NCBI RefSeq assembly: GCF_004027225.2
Contig: NC_044278.2
Span: 80,178,923-80,242,922, forward strand
Direction: 5' to 3'
Source of the DNA: Strigops habroptila
Taxonomy: Eukaryota; Chordata; Aves; Psittaciformes; Psittacidae
Length of the DNA stretch: 64,000 nt
Shown here: piece after piece, positions 17,992-30,900 of the stretch
Layout of the letters: every line of letters begins with the position of its first letter
Numbering within the stretch: the stretch's first letter is position 1
The notes under the pieces: generated by a model
Database searches by the model: none
What the model saw: only the letters and a program-made list of their open reading frames with translations
Told to the model about the DNA's origin: nothing
Made by a program: the position numbers and the translations under genes

Positions 17992-20900
17992 CCTCAGTTC
18001 TGTGTGTCATCAGAGTGAGTAACATAATCCTGTTTTCACTACTACAGATAGTTGTAATCTTTATTCCCGTAAGTAAAGGTAAAAATTGATTTTCTACATG
18101 TTTAGCCCCAGGCAAAAGTGGGCTGTTATCAATAATAGTGATACTAGCCTTAAATCTTAGAAATGCATAAACTAATCCAGTGAGGTTGTGAAGTGATACA
18201 AATTATAAGCAGCACATGTAATAATTTTATTAGACATCAGTAATATACAATGAAAAAAAAAGCCAAGAAGAAGTTTATGACAACATCAGTGCTGAATGAT
18301 GCAACGAGGCAGGGGAAATACTCAAAGGAAATTCAAAATGGAGGAATTATGAGATCTGTTTGAACCAGGCTAGCAGAGTTATTTACTGGGCCAACAAAAA
18401 AAAAAACCCAGGAAATGGGTATCTAATTTTTTTTCAATTGCCAGAACAGTGTGGTCAGGATATTGCACGGTTAAAAAAAATCTAATGCAGACAACAGTTT
18501 GGAGAAACACAAATTATTCTCCTCCCAATGCTGACATTACTAATGAATTGTTAATGAGCTCCATTCAGTATCCCAATACTAGCTGATAAGTTGGATCAAC
18601 CCAGAACTTCATAAGCTCTTTACAAACCACAGCAAAGACTTGATGGTTCCATTTATTTTTTTAATGCATTGATAAAATCTGTCTAACACCAACCCCAAAC
18701 ATCCTAAAGTGCCCATGAAATCTGTTATTCCTGGACCTGAGAAATTAGTAGATCTCTACTGATTTAGGCCATATATAGGATGCTACTTACATGGTATGCT
18801 ATAGCAGAAATTTCTGAATCAGTATAGTTACTAATAGGCTTCCAATGCAGAGAACAAAGAAGCAGGAAGTCTACAAATCCCATCTGCTCTTCTCTGATAA
18901 TAAGCCTGTTGCTTTATGCTGCAATAGCTGCAGGCTGGACCTGCCTTTCAGGGAAGCCAGTAAAGAATTAATTGCAGTAATCCAGTCTGGGCTATACAAA
19001 AGATGGGTTACAATAAGGTCAGAGCACGGATGGTAAACTTCGGGTCTGGTGAGATTATTTTAAAGCACGGTGCCGGTCTGAAAAATGACTGTGAAAGTAG
19101 TTTTATAAAAATAGAGCCACTACCGTGCCAGCAGAAGTCCATCTAACACAGTATTCTCTCTTTAACGAAGGCTGATAATAGCTTCATAAGGAAAATATAT
19201 GAGAAACAAGAAAAATATTGGGGGATTTTCTCCAGCTTTCTGAAGTCAACGAATTGGGACATCTGGACCGTTTGTTTTTGATAGCCACCAATATTGCAAT
19301 TTCTGAACCTCATTTTTAAACCATTTAAACATTAGGACTCTACAACACCCTGTGGCAATTAGTGCTGCAATTTAATTATGTATTGTAAGAAAAACTGCTT
19401 CCTATTATCTATTTTAAATCTGCTGCCTAGTAATTTAATTGGGTGTCCCTTCATTCTGATTTTCTGAGAAAGCCAGACTGATTAATCATTCTCTATTCAG
19501 CTTCTCTTTGTCATTCATGACTGTATAAAACTCTGTTACTTCTCTTCCAGGCTGACAAGCTCTAATTCATATAGCCTTGCCCCACAGAAGTCGGGCTGAA
19601 CCTCCCATTGTTCCCCATCTCCCTCCATAACGAAACCTGAATTTTCTGACCCATTGTTTCCTTTCTGTTAATACTCCATGTTGTGATAACTTAGGGAAAG
19701 ACTTTGACAAAGAATTCTTGTAAATCCAAATATACTCAGATAAAGAAATCAGCTTAACCAAACCTTATTGGCTCCTCCAGAAACATTCATATATTCATGA
19801 GCATACCTTGCTTTAAAAAAGCTGTATGGACTCTCCTCCAACATATCATACCTATCCAGATGCCTCTGTATTCTGTTATGTATTATAGTTTGTACAAATT
19901 GGCTTGATAGAAAATCAGACTAACTGAAACGTAGTTCCCCAGAGCAGCTTTCATGTTTTTCAAAACTGAAGTCCCAGCTGATGCTTCCAATTTGTTTGGC
20001 ACCAAGCCTGCTTTGAGTGATAGGGTAGATCTCTGTGGGAAGTCCAACAATGTCACGTGAGCTGCTGTAGAGTTTTTGCATAGAGACTACCAGGTCCTAG
20101 CAATTTGTTATTCTTAAATTTATAAATTTGCTCTGAAACATTTGAGCAATTAAACATTTTCCTGGAGTTATAGCATGGATTCTCCATGTCTCTTGCAAAC
20201 ATTTTGACTTCCTGATTGTTGCTAATTTTCTGTTAATTGACTTTCTCTTATTTGTATAGTTTCTTTTTTAAAACTACCATTATTCCTTCTGGCTTTTTCC
20301 TTATTGAATTAATATTAAATTGAAGTACATTGTAATCACTATTAGGATGGATTTTTCTATAAGATCAAATCCAAAATTGCATCATTTTCAGTGAGCCCCA
20401 GTTGCTCCAGAAAATCAGCATTTACGGTATCCAAAGATATTGCCTGTGCATTAAGCTTAGGGTCTGCTAGTTTGTAGATCAATATAGGCAGAACTGTCCT
20501 TGGCAGCTCTAATTCAGTGGACTCTTATTTTATTTTGTCTCATCAATTCTGTATCAAATAACTCTGGCTTTCAAATGCATTAATCCCTTCCCTTCCTTAT
20601 AGACAGAGAGCATCAACCTGAATCTTACAAATCAGGATGGGCTGTTTCTTTCTAATGAGTCTTCATCAAGAACAAAGACTAATTATGCTTTCAAAGAAGC
20701 TTGAACATTTGCATTGCCTCCAGTATGTTGGAGAGTGTAATTTGGTTCACAGAACCTTACTGCTGATGAATGAGAAAGAGAAGGTGGAGGGGGAGATGTG
20801 AAGTTCAAGGTTGTTAATAAATGAGCTGTTAATGTTAGAGTAAAGATTCTGAAACAGCGGCTTCTCTCCAGGAGGCTAAAAATCCATGACACACATTTTG

Positions 20901-23061
20901 CCAAGGATCCAGATTTCAGCTTGATTTGTCTCCAGGGAACAGTGGCAGTTGACACGGGAAAAATGCCTTATTTCATGCTGACATGATTATACGGGAGAGT
21001 TCAACAAATTCTGGTCTTTTTTTTCGTCTTCTATCATCTCTAATTTTGTCTATCTGCATGTACTTGGAGAAGCAGATTCAAGAAACTCAACAGCTTTGCA
21101 AGAAAGTGGAAAAAAATTGCTACCCATGTTACTATCCAAACTACTATGCATTTGCAACTCTGTCATACAGATAACTAAGTGATTTTTATTGTTTGCAAAA
21201 TTCTAGTAAGTATAGGCCAACAGGCTGAATGTTTTATGGTAATATAAAATGGTTTAGAAGTTACCATGTTAAAAACTAAACAGCCAGATGCTTAGTATTG
21301 GTTACGTGACATATGTAGGAAAAAAAATAAATATTACAAAACCCTCTCAGTCCAGCAATAAATGTCTCTTTTGAGAAGGCACATCTGAGCAGCACTGCTA
21401 CCGTGTCAAAAGAGCATGGAAAGTTTGCAGTTGCTTGGAAGGTTTTTCTTGTATCAAAGTGGTTGTATTGAATTTTCAGATAGGAAATGGTTTCAAAAGC
21501 TAAGTACCTGAACTTTTATCCAAGTTCAGTTTGATCAAACAAAAATCTCTGCTGAATATCCAAATGCCCGTGTCATTTATTTTTGTGTTTTCGTTTTCCC
21601 ATCAGATGGGATGTAAAAACAAACCTATCATGCAAAAACCTGTCCTTGCACGATCACACTCAGTCACACACTCAATCAGAAAAGATCCAATAAATGGCAA
21701 AGATACCTAGAAAGGAATTTAGGTACAGTTAGAAAACCTAAATCTAAGCTTGCTTTCCAGACCCTCTCTTCCATACACTATATAACCTGCAGAAGACTTG
21801 AGATCTTTCCTGCCACAGATCATGAGATCAGCATAAAAATCTTTGCCATTCCTCCTGCCGTGCAAGGTCTCCTGGGTGCAGCTAGTGATGGATCTATCAA
21901 TCTTTCTGCCTCTGGGTCCCTTTTGTTCATTGTGGAGGTGTACAGCCAGTGCCAGACACACCTCTAAGGCTGGGGGAGAGCTGCTCTATAATCAGCCCTT
22001 TCTGGGACAATCTGTAAGTAGAAGAAATGTGGTGCAGCAAAGGTGTTTATTGAGTACACTCTCTGCATTGATGAAGAGTGTATGAACTGTGGTGTTACTA
22101 AATATACTTCTTATCTAGATCTTTTCCTTGTGTTCCAATTTCATTATGGGAAGCAAAGTCCCTGCTGCCTCCACTCCCCTGTTTTATGTTCCTACTGAGA
22201 AGATCCCGATTCTGAGTTAGAAGGAGGGGAAATTTTTTAACAGTCGTGGTGATCTCTGAGTTAAAAATTAGAAATCAGAGTTCTCAAAGCATGTTCTCCT
22301 CTCTGACTGAATATCTGGGATGTCTCACACTAGATGAGAAGAGGCAGAAAAAATACCACTTCCTTCCCTGCTTTCCTCCTTCAGCTTTCCACAGATGTCA
22401 TTCATGTCAAAACTGGTATGCCTGCTCCCACGGAGAATTTTGTGGTGAGAAAACCGGTATTTTGCTACAAAAAGCTTTTCTGTTACTTCTACTTATCTGT
22501 TACTTTGGTAAATTTATAAAAGCAATGCTCAAATGCATTATCTATTATATAAACAGATAAAACCAGTGTTCAGATGCATTATCAATCATATAGTTCTATA
22601 GATTTTCCAAATATTAGTATTTTTAATATGCGATCATAATGCTGCGAGTATGGTTAGTTGGATTCTCATTCTTAATTCCAAGATTTGAACTACATATGGA
22701 GATAATATAATTCAAAGTTCCAGGGGTGGAAACTCCCTAGAGGAGCTAGAAGACGTGAAGGTAGACCAACATTTTCTGGAATATTCATCTTACAGTCAAG
22801 TTTGGCTATTGATTTCAATGGCACCATTATTTATGGCAACACTATTACATTTTAAATCCCCGGTTTTCAAAATCACTGATTCTACTTGTCTTTAATTGGC
22901 TTCTTTGCAAAATGTTTTCATCTTCTTAATCTTTTCTCCTTTTTCTGCTTCTTTTGAGTATTTTGACATGTGAACACTATTTCCCCACCCTCCGTCCATT
23001 TGGAAAAATGGCTTGAATGCCAGAAAAACTTTGCCATTTCTTTCCAGAAGTGATTGTTCCG

Positions 23062-23130
23062 TTTTTTTTTTTTTTTTTTTTTTTTTTCTTTTTTGGTTTG
23101 GTTTGGGGTTGGTTTTGGTTTTTTCCCCCT
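23062..23130. repeat. Poly-T run followed by GGTTTTGG-like stretch
   Basis: Twenty-six Ts followed by ctttttt and repeated ggtttgg/ggttttgg units. This is simple sequence, possibly the remnant of a retroposed poly(A) tail in reverse orientation. Confidence 0.8.
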
Positions 23131-25298
23131 TGGTTTCCTGAGTAGGTAGTTTTAAAATGTCGGCTGCCCATTGTTCTCACCACAATAGCTTCCTAAACAG
23201 ATGTCTGATGACTGCACAGCAATGCCAAGTGTCAGGCAAGTGCTTTTGGCATGATCATGCTCATTTATTGACTCTAACAGGACAAAACCAACCAATTTTA
23301 AGTCTTGGCACAGGCTGTGAGACTATAGCTGTCAATTTATAACTGACACAGTTATAAAAACTCCATGAAGAATAGTACATTTACAAGTAGCTTGCTTGGA
23401 AAGGGAGTGAAATTGATTTTTTCTTGAGCCACTTAGGCAGGTGCAGCAGTACCACCCAGAGGCCACTGCTGTACTGGGCATTGCACAAACAAGGAGTTAG
23501 TTCCTGTCCAAAAGAGCTCAGACACTGGAAAGGCAAATAAGATATTAAAGCTTAGAAGATATCATCATATGAAGACATTTCTAGTAATCTCGGATGAAAC
23601 CCCCCAAAACTTCCACTCTCTCAGCATCCTACACCATACAAATCTGAGTGCAGACAACTCCTCTAATGTTGCTAGAAAGGAACACAACATTAACAAAGAT
23701 AAACAGAGGATCATTCAGACTGCTTTTAATTATGAATTAAGCCACTTAGATGAGATGGAGAAATTCCAGGATCTGAACTCTGCTCCCAGGACTGTCTCTA
23801 CATTTTCTATTCAGCAGTCATTATTGAGGGGCCAGTAGGCACCTAGTGATAGTGCAGGCAATGCAGCTATCCTACGGGCCATGGGCCATAAGGATCCACC
23901 CTCCACCCATGTCAGGGAACATGGCAACAACATCTAGTTTGTTCCATACACCAGCCTGTTCCTCTGTGTTACACAACTTGGTTAAAATATAGGTAAGATG
24001 GGGGAGAAATTGAACTTGACCCTCCCACTTTCTGGGCCAGTGATCTGTTCAAAGAGGAGAACAGCGCCTCCCTGATTTTAAAAAGCAGTAATTATCAGGA
24101 GATTTTTGAGGAAGTATGATCTTGGCAGTGTGTGCCAAACATGTTTTGAGAATATCTGCAGATTACTCTCCCTGAAATGCAAGGAATGTTTCTAAGTCCC
24201 AGTTTTTACTGATGCAGGAGATTAGAGCTGCATTGCTTAGATCAAGCAAAACAGAAAACAGGACAGTAGGACTGTGAAGTCAAAGAAGGAAAAATGGGTT
24301 TAAGACCTCAGTGATTCTCCATCTGTTAAGTGGCTAAACAGAGCTATTTTGGTCAACACTTTCAGACTTGGGCACATCAAAACTACCTAAGTATTAAGTG
24401 TCTTTATCCTTTGCCTTTATAGAATGAAGGATGTCTCTACTGTTATGCTGCTTGAAGAAAAACGAGGTGTTTTGGTGCAGCAGATGGAAGAAAAGGAAGC
24501 TACATTCCTCCCTTGTAGTCTGACACCAACGTGACTGGAAGCTAAAAACACCTCCCAGTGTAACAGAGTAGCTACAATGAGCAACATACAAGTATGGTCA
24601 GAAAGCAAAGCCAACCAGGAACGTGGATACTTTTCATCCCAAACAACAGAATTATGTTAAAGTATCAAGGAAGGCAACCAGAGTAGCAGAGTTCTGAGTA
24701 AAAAACCTGAACCCATGAAACTATCCCAACACAACACACATCTCCATATCAAGGAGTGGGGAATAGAGCTGACCTCTGAATAAAAGCAAGGCCTCTTTGA
24801 TGTTGACCAGTTCTTTACAAGCCTAGGTAAGGGGACTCTACAAAGTAACAGAGAGCATGTCTTATCAAACTCAGAGAGATGCTTATTTCAAGAGGAAAAG
24901 GATGTATCAGTAGCCTTGAAGTAATCTACATATTTATATACATCAATATATATTACATGCATTATTTCGCTCCTTTCCTCTTATTGCTTGATTCTCCCCC
25001 CTGTACAGCTATGCCCCAGGTTTGTAAAATAAAGTATCCATTACACACTGAAAAAATAGGCCTGATGAATCACAAAACCCCACATAATTTAGTACATCAT
25101 CTCTCAATAGAGCTTTTCAGTCTAATTTAATGCATTATTGAAGATAACGCGTTCATTAAACAGCTGCCAGCAAACTGTTCATTTGGATTGTTTCATGGAA
25201 GCACTAGTCAAAGAGAAATAAAACACCACATGCTAATGATATGCAAAAAGGACAAAAAACAATTCAGTTTTGATACATTAGTATTGAGATGTTAATAC

Positions 25299-25300
<2 letters not shown>

Positions 25301-25330
<30 letters not shown>
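25301..25330. repeat. Poly-T run (30)
   Basis: Thirty uninterrupted Ts. The region to the left was checked for a retrogene or SINE body on the minus strand and none was recognised. Confidence 0.9.
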
Positions 25331-25333
<3 letters not shown>

Positions 25334-26855
25334 GAGTACTGCCATGCTGGCTTTTATATGGTAAATATGAAGCATCGCAAACCCGGTGCTTCTTTTCAGC
25401 AAACTTACAACATATAATAAAAAATAACAAAAAACACATGGCAAAATTACCAGGGCTGTTCAGCAAGTATGAATTAACAAGCATGGAATTATTATTTATT
25501 GTTTCTTATTGCTACTTCTCTGTCTGTGAGCATTTAAGTAGCAGATTTTTGGATACAGACTTTGCTCCTGGTCTCTAGTGGAATGAACCAAAATCTCTAA
25601 TCCCCCCAAATGCTAGGAAGTCCTGGATTCTAATGAGCTGGCTGAAATGAACATCTAACATCTTCCATTGTAACAGCCTTAGCAATAACTGTTGGCCTCT
25701 GAACAGGACCAAATTTCTGACCTCAACATTAAAATTTCGCCACTACTTTTCTCCACCTGTTTTGCAAGTCTCATTGTTTCCTGGGGAAGCACAGGGTAAT
25801 AACTAGTATAGTTTAAATAGAATATGTCATCAGCAAGAGACACACACCAGAAAAAAATGTCTGTAATAACAGGTTTATTAAAGCTACTGCCATTAGTTAA
25901 TAAGAAATTTTAGTTAAATTAACAAAACAAACTATCTACTGTTTCATGGGTCCTTTACATATCAGTCTGAACACCCTTCAAGCCAGGCAAGACAGATTAC
26001 ATCATTATTCAGCTGCAAACCCAATTGTTTAAATTACACAGACATCCATACCTCCTGTCTCCACTACTGAATGTGCAGATGAGGAGAGAAATTTGGGCTG
26101 GGACAGCCATTCAGCAGCCTAGTATTAATCTATGGCTTTGGCACTTTTCACCCTTCTAAGCTTTTGCTAAGGTCCAGCAGCCTCTGAGCACTCTAGCTCT
26201 GCCATGGTCATATCCAATAAGCCCTTTTAAGTTGAGATGTAGGAGATGAAAATCAGTTCTGAATAACCATGATCTGAAACATCTCATGGCAGAGACTAGT
26301 AGTCAACACCTTTGTTTGTCTAGTAAACTACTGAATTATTTATTATTTTAAACAAATAGGCAGGTAACTATCGAGTGTTGTGGAAACATTGTAACGAAAG
26401 ATGAGCTCTTCTTCCAGTTTCTATACCTTAATGAACATATGCTCTTCAAAAGGAAAAAAACACAATGCTTTCACTGTAGTCTCAAAGGAAGGAGTTTATC
26501 TGGCCTAATGTAGATGTGTAGAAATTTGAGCTATTCACTCCAGGTTCCTTTGTAAACCATGGAAAGTAAGACATACATTCAGAGCATGGTGAACATCATG
26601 GTAAAGTAGATGTTTGCAATCTGACCAATTGAATCACTTCCTAAAAATGTCCACTTCTCTATATGACTATAAAGACAGAATATATCAAGTAACTTCAATG
26701 TCTGCACTGTAGATGTTTAAATTTAAGCAAGATGAATCCATCCAAGGTGTTTAGATATTCTGCTTATTAAAGTAGGAAAGATAAATACAACAACATAATG
26801 GCATGCAAAGTATGTATTTCATGATTTCATGGCAACTATTAAGTGTGCACTTCTT

Positions 26856-26877
26856 AAAAAAAAAAAAAAAAAAAAAA
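26856..26877. repeat. Poly-A run (22)
   Basis: Twenty-two uninterrupted As in intergenic DNA. No retrogene body was recognised upstream. Confidence 0.9.
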
Positions 26878-27619
26878 GGAATACAATAGTTACCTGAATT
26901 ACAAACATGGAGTGGGATACCTCTAATTGAAACCCTCTAACATTTTTTGTCTAGAATTCCTCTGCAGTAACAGAGATGCATTTTCCAAAGATGATCTGTT
27001 CCATCTTAAAATTATCATTTAAGTTACTTGGGAATAATCTTCCTCTGCAGACTTATGTCTCTCCTCAAAGGTACAGAGTGAACACATCTCACTCTGTATT
27101 AAAACAGTAGTTTAAACTGAATAGCTGACTCTTAAATGATTAATCTTTGGTGAGATTAATCCTATTCATGCTATATAAAGATAATAGGTCTTTGAGGAGA
27201 TGTGTTTTCAGTAAAAAGAGTACAGCCCCTTCAAAACATGTATAGGTATGTCCTGCTGTTCAGAAAATTTCAGTAAATTATCATTAGTTTTACAGGTAGT
27301 TTCACAAATCTGATAAATATACTGAACAATATGTTGTTTTGCTTCCTGGAATGTGTGTATTAAAAGGCACCTAAATTCTCAAGCACTTAATTCCTTTGGG
27401 AACCACGCAGTGGGACTGCATTTAGAGTATGTGTTCCTAGTGGTAAAAAATAATCATTTTCCATAGTGGTTTGAATTAACAGGGCAATACACTTAACTAA
27501 ACACTAGTGGAACTTCTTTGTCATGCTGTATGCCAAAATTAGTAGATCCACTTTTCTGCAAAAGAGAAAAGATTGATCAGAAATGCCAGCAAATCAGTAT
27601 TCTCTAAATGTCACACAAG

Positions 27620-27941
27620 GAAACTTTAGATCAATTTATTTATTTTTTTTATTTATTTTTAGAAAATCTACTGAAGTCTCATCTTGTCATTTGCTGAAAT
27701 AGGATATGTCACTTTATACTGCTTAACATACAGACCCTTGGTCTGTCTGTCTACAGTTTAATAACTGTCAAAATGCCTTACTAATTTTATAATTGGATTA
27801 ATTGCAAAATTCACGATTCCCATCAAATTTTGCAATGGCATAATAAACCAAAGTACTTTAACAAAACAAATTGGTTAATATAATTTGTTAGGATGACGTA
27901 TCTCAGAAGTACATTGGTGAACACCACCTTATCAGAACATT
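27620..27941 (-). other. SCEL: Probable SCEL 3' UTR with poly(A) signals
   Basis: If the terminal exon is right, this stretch is the 3' UTR. On the minus strand it contains AATAAA at 27652-27657 and again at 27635-27640, within an A/T-rich run. No further coding signal is seen. The exact cleavage site cannot be read from the sequence. Confidence 0.4.
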
Positions 27942-27961
27942 TCATCTACATTTCCATTTGT
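27942..27961 (-). CDS. SCEL: Proposed terminal coding exon of SCEL
   Basis: After the LIM exon, one base is left for the next codon. About 650 bases downstream, acceptor ctgtaccaaacaaag is followed by codons giving (D)KWKCR and a stop. Lys-Trp falls exactly where human sciellin ends with Lys-Trp and a short tail. The pyrimidine tract is poor, so the call is tentative. AATAAA-type signals on the minus strand follow at 27652-27657 and 27635-27640. Confidence 0.5.
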
Positions 27962-30900
27962 CTTTGTTTGGTACAGAGGTACTGATTTATAGTGTTACGA
28001 ATTAATAAATGCTGTGAGCAGAGAAGACTTAAAATCTAGCAACTTCTAGAATAATTCATAAAACAGAAGCTTCGTTCTTCAGCACCTTGCCCATTTGTTT
28101 ACTCACTATGCTCCTCACAAAAGTAAGAATGGTACTCACAGAATAGTATTTTCATTATGATTGAATAGATTTTGTATTTTCTCTTTGTTGTTACAATGAC
28201 TACGTTAGGTGAAAATACCTCTGAACCCTGGTTTATTTGTTTCAGTAGAACAGTCTGGTTCTCAGATGGCCTTGCAATTTATTCTTGTCACTTCCTGGGC
28301 AAGATGCCACTGACTTACTGGAGTTGTCTCCACTGACTGCAGAGGCAGGACTCTACAGATTTCAATGAGAGCTTAAGAGATCTTCCTCTCAAGTATTGAA
28401 TAATTATTATGTCTAGAACCTGGGGTTGGATATCATCGTAACTAACTCAGTCTTACTGAATGAAATACTCTGAAAGGGTTTAAGTACACAGAAATGAGCA
28501 AAAGCAACAGCTGTGTGCTTTATTAAACAGCTTCAATATATTGAAGTTATTTGAATGAAGTTCTCTGCACTGTTGTTCTGTGTTCAGTATAATATATCTT
28601 GCATCTTACCTTTAACTTTGGAATAGCAAGGCTCACAATGCACAGTTTGTCTATAAATCCAAATGCTGTCTCCTGCTTTCAGATCTTCCAGTGGTCTTTT
28701 ACATACTTCACACTTCGACACACAAGTAAAAGTAACAAGAAAAATGAAAATGAACCCTTCTCTAATATTCATTCCCTGCATGCTGGCTTTTAGGAAGTAA
28801 GCAACCACAGACCAGAATAAGGGTTATGAGTACTGCAATATCAGCAAATCTGAACTCTGAAAGAGCAGTTTTAATAAACAGTCAATTATATATCTGAATA
28901 TCTCACCTTTAGACATTTAAAACTCAGAAACCTAAGTCTCAACTGGTTCCCTAGATTTTCATTATACTTACCAACCCATTCCTTCCCCCAGACATTTCCA
29001 AGTGTACTTTCTCTTAGTTTAGAGATTTATTCTAAAATAAGATGAATCACCCTTTTGAGATCCTTTTGTTTCTTCACTGAGTAAAGGAAGCATGATCAGA
29101 CTTAATCCAACTCAGAGTAGATCTTAGAGAACCTAAACCTGCTTTAAAAATATTTTATACTTTATCTTAATTGTTAACTATGTCTCCCATTATTGCAGAA
29201 TCTGGACACTGCTTTTACAAATGTCTCACAAAGATAATTTTTGAGATAGAGAAGCATTGCCTATGTTTCACATATGAAAATACATAGATACACACAGAGG
29301 TTGACTTCCCAAGATCACTAGGAAAGCCTACAGTGGATCAAGGAGCAAAGTAATTTGATACATAAACCAGAATCTTAACACCATCCATTTTTTGCAACCT
29401 AATAAAAGAATAACAAATTCAGCTTTCTTTGGATATTTTATCCTCTGATAAGTGAAAACCAGAGTCTTTCCATAATTTTCACGGTGGCTGTCTATTCAGA
29501 TAAATTTGGACTAAAAATCTTTATTAAAATTAAAAATTAAAAGACTTACCCAGAACATCCTTTAGCAGCTAAACAAATAAAAAGACTGGGTGATGTCAAC
29601 ACCATGGACTTAAAAGACAGTGGGATTAGATCAAGGATCCAGACAATATGCAATTGCCTTATATTACACACGCTCACTAGGGCTAGTATAAAATTTCAAC
29701 TGAGCACTCCTCATTGATTAGTATAACATGAGAGAGTATTAAGCAACTTGTTTTTTTATGTTTTACCATATTACTTTTTTTCTATATCTTTTCTACATAA
29801 GCTGTTGGTATTAAGGTACTATTAAAATAGTCTGCTACCTTCACTAGTTTTATGTTTCCTTGTATAAATCAGCAAAAGGACGGTCATGTTTTCAAAGCTT
29901 TGGTCACTAAGATTAGCTAGCATTTTTATACAGAGAAAAAACCTACAATCTGGACTACTCACTCACTGAATTGGACAGAGTCTTGAGCAATCTGTCCTAA
30001 TGGGAGATGTCCCGGCCCATGGCAGGGGGTGGGAACTAGATGATCTTAAGGTCCTTTCCTACCCTAACCATTCTATGATTCTATGATTCTACAATTACCT
30101 TTACAAGGAAACAAAGACCTCATGCTGCTGCCAGCTACATGCAAATCTCTAATGGATACAGGGTATTTGTAAAGAGCTAAATGAATATTAATGATAGGAA
30201 ATTGCACTACTTAGTTAAATACATAACTACAAGCACAAACCACAGACCTACATTAGTTGTTTAATTTTTTGCCAATGCTTTCATAAATGTGTAGTTACAC
30301 AAAACCCAAGCTGAATTTTCCTGACCAGAAAGGTCCCCTCTTGAGAATAGGTAGCAAACAGAATATAATTTAAAAATTAAGATTAAATATTTAACAGATA
30401 ATTTGGCCAATACCAGTGTAGGAGTGTTGATACTCCTAACTGTGTGAAAAGCCTATTCCTCTTTATGTGGCTTGATCTATCCAAAAAGAATAAAAGCAAA
30501 CCAGAGCTTGTATTTACTTGCAGTAGGAGTATTGAGGAGGTATTACATAGTGATTTCCATGGAAGAAATTATATTTCTACTGCTCACATCTTAGAAAGTC
30601 CATATGAGACAAAAAGCATATGTAATTTCATACATGTTAAGTATAGCCTTACTGCTGTATTCTGCTTTGGGTTACTTTTCATGCTATAACTAGGTAGAAG
30701 AACTGCTGTCAGAAGCAGAAGTATATGCAAGCTGGACAGAAAAATGAGCTATGCTAATGTGTGATTTTGCGAGTACTGTTTGTCAGAACAATAAACTCTG
30801 CGTGGAGACACAAGCAGAATTAAGACAAATGAAGCAGAATGAAAATGGACTAGAGGGCTGAACACTGATCGGCATACCCTGAGGAAAGTTTAAGAGTGAA

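Larger units (their letters stand above)
17992..27619. other. Intergenic region between SLAIN1 and SCEL
   Basis: About 9.6 kb of AT-rich DNA between the SLAIN1 upstream flank and the SCEL 3' end. It contains a few homopolymers, listed separately. I recognise no gene, transposon or RNA gene. Open frames are short, and I reject them as genes. Confidence 0.65.

Noticed and set aside
25301..25330. Poly-T as the tail of a processed pseudogene on the minus strand
   Set aside because: No coding remnant or target-site duplication was found next to it.
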